Positions 50,582 to 56,299 of a stretch of DNA of 56,299 bases are shown one piece after another; within the stretch, counting starts at the first letter, position 1; every line of letters begins with the position of its first letter. The notes under the pieces were generated by a model. That model was not told the origin of the DNA and did not search any database. It was given only the letters and a program-made list of their open reading frames with translations. Source of the DNA: Bacteroidota bacterium (GTDB taxonomy: Bacteria; Bacteroidota; Bacteroidia; Chitinophagales; Chitinophagaceae); contig JAEZZY010000001.1 of NCBI GenBank assembly GCA_023418315.1, forward strand, positions 1 to 56,299. Direction: 5' to 3'. Position numbers and translations under genes: made by a program.

Positions 50582-52846
50582 ATGGGACATTTACCTAAGC
50601 TTATAGAAGATTTGGCGCTCATCCTCATGACGGGGGGGATTACTACGCTCATCTTTAAATGGATTAAACAACCGTTGGTACTGGGCTATATCATTGCGGG
50701 TTTTCTTGTAGGTCCTCATCTTTCCCTCACACCTACCGTAGCCGATACCGAAAATGTGGAAACACTCGCGGAGATAGGCGTTATCTTTTTGCTGTTCAGC
50801 CTCGGTTTGGAATTTAGTTTTAAAAAGCTGATGCGCGTAGGAGGCGCGGCATCCATTACGGCTTTTGTAGAGATTCTCTTCATTACCATCAGTGGCTATG
50901 GTGTGGGCAAATGGATGGGATGGTCCACTATGGACAGCTTGTTTCTGGGAGGGATGCTTGCCAGTTCCTCTACTACCATCATCATCCGGGCATTTGATGA
51001 ACTGGGTGTAAAAACCAAACAGTTTGCCAAGATCGTATTTGGCGTGCTGGTAGTGGAAGACATTGTGGTGATTTTATTGATGGTTTTGCTTTCCACCATA
51101 GCCGCGGGGCAGCAATTTGAAAAATATGAACTACTGATGACCGTGCTGAAATTGTTGTTCTTTTTAGCACTTTGGTTTTTAACCGGCATCTTTTTACTCC
51201 CTACCTTACTCAAACGGGCAAAAAAATTACTGGATGAAGAAACCTTGCTGGTATTGGCTATCGGCTTGTGCCTGGCTATGGTTATTCTCGCTACACGTGT
51301 AGGCTTTTCGGCAGAATTGGGCGCGTTTATCATGGGCTCCATCATTGCCGAAACCATTTATGCCGAGAAAATAGAACATATTATTAAACCGGTAAAAGAC
51401 CTGTTTGGCGCGGTATTCTTCGTATCCGTAGGGATGCTTATAGACCCTAAGCTGATTGCCGAATATAAATGGCAGGTACTGATTGTAACCTTGCTCACCA
51501 TCTTCGGAAAATTATTCAGTACGACCATAGGCGCTTTGCTTTCCGGACAACCGCTGAAGCAATCGGTGCAGGTAGGTATGAGTATGGCGCAGATTGGTGA
51601 ATTTGCCTTTATCGTAGCCACCTTAGGACTGAGCCTGGGCGTTATCAGCAATTTCTTGTTTCCTGTAGCGGTGGGCGCTTCTGCTATTACCACGTTTACC
51701 ACGCCCTATATGATTAACGCATCCGACAAAGTATATAATTCCATCACAAAAATATTGCCTGCCAAATGGACGGGATACCTAAACCGTTATGCGAGCAGCA
51801 CCCAACATATCCAATCGGAAAGCGCCTGGAAACTCACACTGAAATCGTATGCCAATATTGTAATCACTAACGGTATATTGGTCATTGCCATTCTTACTCT
51901 TGCTACCAATTTTATCTACCCGATTGTGCTTAGCTATGTGAGCAATTACTTAGCTGCGATCATTATCTATTTAGTCATTTCTTTAGGCTTGGCAGCGCCG
52001 TTTATTATCGCATTTGCCGTCAAGAAACCCAACAAAAAAGCCTATAAACAACTATGGCTTAACAGCCGCTATAATCGCGGTCCGCTGCTCATGCTGGAAG
52101 CCGCGCGTATTTTTGTCATTACCCTTATCGTGTGGGGATGGGTGAGTAAGTTGTTTCCCGCAAAAACAACATTGCTGATTACGCTCCCGTTGATCGCCCT
52201 CACGTATTTTATTTTCTTCCGCAGAATACAGGTTTTTTATCAACGCATAGAAGGTAATTTCCTGAGTAACCTGAATGCCAGAGAAATGGCGGCCGCCGGA
52301 CAGGAACGCCTCTCCCCGGATGCTTTTCAAAGAAATATGGCGCTGCAAAACGACCTCAGTTTCTGGTCGGCACATATTGTAGATATGGTAGTAGATCCCC
52401 ACGCAGATTATATAGGAAAAACCTTACAGGAACTCGCATGGAGAGAACAATACGGGGTGAACATTGCCTATATAAGACGCGGCGACAAGCTTATCCATGC
52501 ACCGAACCGGGATAATAGAATCTTTCCTCATGACCATGTAGGTATCATCGCAACAGACGATCAGATGCAGCTCTTCAAACCCGCTTTTCACACCGTAGAA
52601 AACATAGGAAATACGCCCGATAATCTTCATAATATAGAGTTGCGGAAATTTACAATCAATGAAACGCACACGTTCAACGGACTTACCCTAAAACAATCCG
52701 GCATCCGCGAACATACAGACGGATTGATTATCGGTATAGAACGGGGGAACGAACGCATTCTTAACCCGGACTCTTCCGTCGTTTTCCAAATAGGAGACAT
52801 CGTATGGATTGTAGGCAACAAGAAAAAAATTCAGGAAATCATGTAA
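50582..52846 (+). CDS. CPA2-family cation/proton antiporter with TrkA_C domains
   Basis: Membrane protein of 754 residues. Residues 1-390 form the Na+/H+ exchanger (CPA2/KefB) domain with GYIIAGFLVGPHLSL, LLFSLGLEFSFKKL and FGVLVVEDIVVIL. Residues 420-570 hold several extra membrane segments (NIVITNGILVIAILTLATNF, LITLPLIALTYFIFF). Two TrkA_C-like regulatory domains follow at about 595-665 (VDMVVDPHADYIGKTLQELA) and 680-754 (FNGLTLKQSGIREHTDGLII). Unlike KefB/C no RCK-N (TrkA_N) domain is seen between. It probably exports K+ or Na+ for protons. Downstream of a Usp gene. Confidence 0.88.
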   Translation: MGHLPKLIEDLALILMTGGITTLIFKWIKQPLVLGYIIAGFLVGPHLSLTPTVADTENVETLAEIGVIFLLFSLGLEFSFKKLMRVGGAASITAFVEILFITISGYGVGKWMGWSTMDSLFLGGMLASSSTTIIIRAFDELGVKTKQFAKIVFGVLVVEDIVVILLMVLLSTIAAGQQFEKYELLMTVLKLLFFLALWFLTGIFLLPTLLKRAKKLLDEETLLVLAIGLCLAMVILATRVGFSAELGAFIMGSIIAETIYAEKIEHIIKPVKDLFGAVFFVSVGMLIDPKLIAEYKWQVLIVTLLTIFGKLFSTTIGALLSGQPLKQSVQVGMSMAQIGEFAFIVATLGLSLGVISNFLFPVAVGASAITTFTTPYMINASDKVYNSITKILPAKWTGYLNRYASSTQHIQSESAWKLTLKSYANIVITNGILVIAILTLATNFIYPIVLSYVSNYLAAIIIYLVISLGLAAPFIIAFAVKKPNKKAYKQLWLNSRYNRGPLLMLEAARIFVITLIVWGWVSKLFPAKTTLLITLPLIALTYFIFFRRIQVFYQRIEGNFLSNLNAREMAAAGQERLSPDAFQRNMALQNDLSFWSAHIVDMVVDPHADYIGKTLQELAWREQYGVNIAYIRRGDKLIHAPNRDNRIFPHDHVGIIATDDQMQLFKPAFHTVENIGNTPDNLHNIELRKFTINETHTFNGLTLKQSGIREHTDGLIIGIERGNERILNPDSSVVFQIGDIVWIVGNKKKIQEIM

Positions 52847-52934
52847 GCCTTTCTATATCCATTGGCAGGAATACAAAGCAGCTATCTGCCCATGGCATAA
52901 CTTTTAGATAGTTTTTTCCCAAACAAATGCAATT

Positions 52935-53459
52935 ATGAAAAAATTAATTCTTTTAGCTCTGATTGGGGCTACGTTTACCGCGTGTAACGACACCACAGAA
53001 ACTACAGAGACCACCACGGATACCTCCATGAGCATCAATGGCGAAACCACCGTAACGGAAACCACTACCACTACCTACACAGCGGCAGAGGGCGATGTAA
53101 AAAAGGAAAACAACAAAATATGGGTGTATAGGAATGGCGGCTGGGAAGAAGCTACCGGAGTGATAGCGCTCGACAATGGTGTAGTGGTGAGTGAAAACGG
53201 AGAAGTAAAAAATACCGATGGTGAAATCATTCTTATCGCAGAAGGCGAAACGGTAAGTAAAACCGGTCGTTTTTTCGACAAAGCCGGAAACGCTATTGAA
53301 AACGCTTGGGATAAAACCAAAGAAGGGGTAAGCAATGCGGCGCAAGCTACCGCCGAAGGGGTGAAAGATGCCGGTAAAGCCGTAGGCGATGCTGCTGAAA
53401 AAGCCGGAGAAAAAACCAAAGAGGCTTTTGACGGAAAGGATAAGGATGATAAGAGATAA
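52935..53459 (+). CDS. Stress-type lipoprotein with Thr-rich linker and LEA-like C-terminus
   Basis: Lipoprotein of 174 residues. The lipobox is TFTAC with C17. A Thr/Glu linker (about 18-55) is followed by a short DUF6799-like beta module (NKIWVYRNGGWEEATGVIAL). The C-terminal 60 residues are a helical Lys/Ala/Glu repeat (AAQATAEGVKDAGKAVGDAA), similar to late-embryogenesis-abundant or apolipoprotein-like helices and to E. coli stress lipoproteins. It may protect or structure the envelope. Downstream of the antiporter, but 88 bases apart. Confidence 0.72.
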   Translation: MKKLILLALIGATFTACNDTTETTETTTDTSMSINGETTVTETTTTTYTAAEGDVKKENNKIWVYRNGGWEEATGVIALDNGVVVSENGEVKNTDGEIILIAEGETVSKTGRFFDKAGNAIENAWDKTKEGVSNAAQATAEGVKDAGKAVGDAAEKAGEKTKEAFDGKDKDDKR

Positions 53460-53475
53460 GAAATAAGAAATAAAA

Positions 53476-53503
53476 ATCCCGCTTCGAAAAGCCGAAGCGG
53501 GAT
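53476..53503 (-). terminator. Terminator, oriented for the ribonucleotide reductase gene
   Basis: On minus ATCCCGCTTCG, loop GCTTTT, CGAAGCGGGAT, followed by TTTTATTTC. The T-run is on the minus strand, so it fits nrdJ, whose stop is at 53622, although it also faces the lipoprotein gene. Confidence 0.7.
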
Positions 53504-53528
53504 TGAGTTGTGAAAAATATTATTTGAA

Positions 53529-53583
53529 GTCATTCAGGAGATTTAGCTCCGCTGAGAAAAGTTCTCACTTCGTTCGAAATGAC
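53529..53583. repeat. Short palindromic MITE/REP-like repeat
   Basis: 55 bases starting GTCATTCAGGAG and ending TTCGAAATGAC, so the ends GTCATT/AATGAC are inverted. Inside, GAGATTTAGCTCCGCTGAGAA is partly paired with TTCTCACTTC. Reverse-complement ends GTCATTTCGAACGAAGTGAG are a word common in Bacteroidota intergenic regions (from memory). Confidence 0.55.
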
Positions 53584-53621
53584 GGTAGTTTTTCAACTAA
53601 TCAACTTATTCAACCAATCAA

Positions 53622-56299
53622 CTAACTACATCCCGTAGTCGTTCCGCAATTAGGGCACATATAGCAGGTGCCGTTTCTCAAGGTGATATTCCCACACTGA
53701 CGACATACCGGTGCATCCGCGCTGGTACCCATCATTTTTTTAAGATCGGCGCTGTTTTGAGAAGCGGCTACTGGCACGGGTTTGGGCGCTATGCTTTCAG
53801 GTTTGCTTTTTTGTAAAGGCGCTGTTACGCGCACTTGCGAAAGTTCTTGTTGCGCTGGTGTTTCTTCCACGCTGTGTATTTTTTCTGCATCGGGTACATG
53901 TACTAAATCGCTACGGTCTAAGTATTCATAGGCAAGCAAGCGGAAGATAAAGTCAAGTACTGACGTAGCGGATTTGATATTCGGATGTTCCACCACGCCG
54001 GCAGGTTCAAAGCGGGTGAAGGTAAATTTATCTACAAATTCTTCTAACGGCACACCATATTGCAACCCTACGGAAACCGCTATCGCAAAGCTGTTCATAA
54101 GGCTGCGCATGGTAGCGCCTTCCTTCGCCATATCCAGGAATATTTCACCTAATGTACCATCGCTGTATTCGCCGGTGCGTACAAACATAGGTTGCCCGCC
54201 TACTTTGGCTTTGATGGTATATCCACGGCGTTTTGCAGGAAGTTGTTTGCGTTCTACAATGCGGCTTAGCTGGCGTTTCAGTTGTGTATCCGGGCTTGCC
54301 TGCACACGCTTGTTCACTTCTTCCAATAATTCATCAATAGTCAATTGACCCAGATCCACAATTTGCGAAGCTTCTTCATTTTTTTCTTCTGTCAATTGCT
54401 CACTGCCCGCTGCCGGTTGTTTTTTCTTCTTATCGCTTTTGTTGCTCAGCGGCTGACTCAGTTTAGAACCATCGCGATACAATGCACAAGCTTTGATGCC
54501 CAGCTGCCAGCTCAGCATGTAGCAGTCTTTTATTTCATCTACGGTAGCTTCATTTGGCAGATTAATGGTTTTAGAAATAGCCCCGCTGATAAACGGTTGC
54601 GTAGCGCCCATCATACGGATATGACCATGTGCGTGGATATAGCGTTCTCCTTTTTTACCGCATTTATTTGCACAATCGAAAACGGCGAGGTGTTCTTCTT
54701 TCAGATAAGGAGCGCCTTCTACGGTCATCGTTCCACATACATAATCGTTGGCTGCTTCTATTTCATCATCGCTGAAGCCAAGCGCTTCTAACAAATTGAA
54801 ATCAGGTGCGAAATATTCTTCAGGTTTGAAGCCGAGGCGTTGCATACATTCTTCGCCAAGTGTATAAGCATTGAATACGAATCCTATTTCAAACGCGCTT
54901 TCTACAGCAGCATCTAATTTTTTCAGCTCTTCCGCTATCAAACCTTTTTCGCTAAGGCTTTGGTGGTTGATGAACGGCGCACCGGCAAATGTTCCGTGTC
55001 CTTTCGCATGTTTTACGATGGCATCTATCTGCTGCGGTGTATAACCGAGGTTTTTCAGGGCGGCAGGGATAGATTGGTTGATGATTTTGAAATAACCGCC
55101 GCCGGAGAGTTTTTTGAATTTTACTAAGGCAAAATCCGGTTCGATGCCTGTAGTATCGCAATCCATTACCAACCCGATTGTACCGGTAGGTGCAATCACA
55201 GTAGCCTGCGCATTGCGATAGCCGTATTGCTCACCCAGTTGCACGGCATCATCCCATGCTTTGGTAGCGGCTTTCAGCAAATAATCAGGGCAATATTTTG
55301 CATTGATGCCCATAGGTTTTATTTCCAGACCTTCATAGGCATCGCTTGCGTCATAAGCTGCCGCGCGGTGATTGCGCATTACGCGGAGCATGTGGTGTTT
55401 GTTTTCTTCATATCGTGGGAACGCACCCAACGCTTGAGCCATTTCCGCAGATGTCTTATACGCCACGCCATTCATAATAGCAGTGATAGCGCCTGCAATA
55501 GCACGGGCTTCTTCGCTGTCGTAAGGAATGCCACTCACCATCAGCATAGAACCGAGGTTGGCATAGCCTAAGCCAAGTGTGCGATAATCATAGCTCAGTT
55601 GTGCTACTTCAGGTGAAGGGAACTGCGCCATCAATACGGAAACTTCCAACACTACCGTCCATAGGCGTGTCATGTATTCAAAGCCTTTTACATCGAAGGT
55701 ATTATCGCTTTCATTGAAGAAACGGCGAAGGTTTAATGAGGCAAGATTACAAGCGGTGTTGTCAAGGAACATATATTCCGAACAAGGGTTGGACGCATTG
55801 ATGCGACCGCCTTCGGGACAGGTATGCCATTCGTTAATAGTGGTATCGTATTGCGTACCGGGGTCTGCACAACGCCAGGCTGCGTAGGAAATTTTCTCCC
55901 ACATTTCTTTTGCCGGAACGGATTTCATGACTGCACCGGTACTGCGAGCAGTCATGTCCCAGTTTTCGCCATTGGTAAGGCGGCGGAAAAATTCATTCGG
56001 GATACGAACCGAGTTATTGGAATTTTGACCGGAAACGGTGCGATAGGCTTCTCCTTCATAATCGGATGCATAGCCTGCAGCTATCAGCGCCGCTACTTTT
56101 TTTTCTTCTTCCACTTTCCAGTCTATAAAATCAATTACTTCAGGATGATCTAAATCCAGGCAAACCATTTTAGCAGCACGACGTGTAGTGCCGCCGCTTT
56201 TGATAGCACCTGCGGAACGATCGCCGATTTTCAGAAAACTCATCAACCCGCTTGAAGTACCGCCGCCACTGAGTTTTTCCCCTTCTGCACGGATAGTGG
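53622..56299 (-). CDS. nrdJ: Class II (B12-dependent) ribonucleoside-diphosphate reductase, partial at 5' end
   Basis: Adenosylcobalamin-dependent ribonucleotide reductase; the frame is open to the right edge, so the N-terminus lies outside the window. Visible are GEKLSGGGTSSGLMSF, the active-site NPCSEYMFLDNTACNLASLN (radical Cys and Asn/Glu pair), TVIAPTGTIGLVMDCDTTGI, and GACALYRDGSKLSQ-like RDGSKLSQPL. The C-terminal 30 residues form a zinc ribbon (CRQCGNITL ... CPNCG) with Cys that reduce the active site. It makes dNTPs with or without oxygen, needing vitamin B12. A terminator follows at 53476-53503. No nrdR box can be examined, as the promoter is off the window. Confidence 0.95.
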   Translation of the reverse strand, partial: TIRAEGEKLSGGGTSSGLMSFLKIGDRSAGAIKSGGTTRRAAKMVCLDLDHPEVIDFIDWKVEEEKKVAALIAAGYASDYEGEAYRTVSGQNSNNSVRIPNEFFRRLTNGENWDMTARSTGAVMKSVPAKEMWEKISYAAWRCADPGTQYDTTINEWHTCPEGGRINASNPCSEYMFLDNTACNLASLNLRRFFNESDNTFDVKGFEYMTRLWTVVLEVSVLMAQFPSPEVAQLSYDYRTLGLGYANLGSMLMVSGIPYDSEEARAIAGAITAIMNGVAYKTSAEMAQALGAFPRYEENKHHMLRVMRNHRAAAYDASDAYEGLEIKPMGINAKYCPDYLLKAATKAWDDAVQLGEQYGYRNAQATVIAPTGTIGLVMDCDTTGIEPDFALVKFKKLSGGGYFKIINQSIPAALKNLGYTPQQIDAIVKHAKGHGTFAGAPFINHQSLSEKGLIAEELKKLDAAVESAFEIGFVFNAYTLGEECMQRLGFKPEEYFAPDFNLLEALGFSDDEIEAANDYVCGTMTVEGAPYLKEEHLAVFDCANKCGKKGERYIHAHGHIRMMGATQPFISGAISKTINLPNEATVDEIKDCYMLSWQLGIKACALYRDGSKLSQPLSNKSDKKKKQPAAGSEQLTEEKNEEASQIVDLGQLTIDELLEEVNKRVQASPDTQLKRQLSRIVERKQLPAKRRGYTIKAKVGGQPMFVRTGEYSDGTLGEIFLDMAKEGATMRSLMNSFAIAVSVGLQYGVPLEEFVDKFTFTRFEPAGVVEHPNIKSATSVLDFIFRLLAYEYLDRSDLVHVPDAEKIHSVEETPAQQELSQVRVTAPLQKSKPESIAPKPVPVAASQNSADLKKMMGTSADAPVCRQCGNITLRNGTCYMCPNCGTTTGCS

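Overview
The window looks like a chromosomal segment of a Bacteroidota bacterium, most likely of the Chitinophagaceae/Sphingobacteriia type (inference). Signs are three secreted proteins ending in type IX secretion (T9SS) sorting domains, a DUF5686 outer-membrane protein, class II ribonucleotide reductase, two ECF sigma loci with large membrane partners, and many starts preceded by the Bacteroidota -7 box TAnnTTTG. Most genes are single or in pairs, with a few short operons.

Bases 1-4562 are an accessory strip, visibly richer in A+T than the rest. It starts with an internally deleted IS1182-type transposase. It then holds two gene cassettes bounded by long imperfect palindromes that behave like integron attC sites: AAC/GTT outer cores, a stop codon inside the left core, and an identical 29-base GTT-to-ATG spacing with a shared leader. 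Cassette 1 carries a Septu-like defence pair (PtuA ATPase, PtuB HNH nuclease). Cassette 2 carries a nucleotidyltransferase and a small membrane-anchored protein. A REP-associated (RAYT) transposase element cuts the third boundary. It lies against the 3' end of uvrA, with a tandem, partly deleted second copy and a duplicated piece of the uvrA tail.

Bases 4563-17375 are mostly housekeeping: uvrA, trpS, a deoxynucleoside kinase, a DUF5686 protein, an NlpC/P60 lipoprotein and a MenI-like thioesterase. Saccharopine dehydrogenase and an ALDH7 (antiquitin-type) dehydrogenase together suggest lysine breakdown through saccharopine. Bases 17591-30124 hold surface and secreted proteins (beta-helix, SBBP-repeat, formylglycine-generating-enzyme-like, a 27-residue repeat protein, a propeller-like protein), broken up by an ECF sigma/anti-sigma pair, a Bcp peroxiredoxin and a CPBP membrane protease.

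Bases 30239-39865 are again housekeeping: an XRE-S24 self-cleaving regulator, rarA, sucC, kbl, galE, a ComA-family phosphosulfolactate synthase, a YjjG-type HAD phosphatase and an isoaspartyl peptidase. Bases 39866-42630 are a decayed strip with REP hairpins, a RAYT remnant and at least one 5'-truncated gene. Then follow an ECF sigma factor with a fused anti-sigma-like/repeat/beta-barrel protein, rpmI-rplT, ispE, an ABC ATPase, rlmB, a universal stress protein with a CPA2 antiporter, a stress-type lipoprotein, and a class II ribonucleotide reductase that runs off the right edge.

The most unusual items are the attC-like cassette boundaries with no integrase in view, and the family of REP hairpins with constant ends and compensating stem changes. 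No rRNA, tRNA or CRISPR array was seen.
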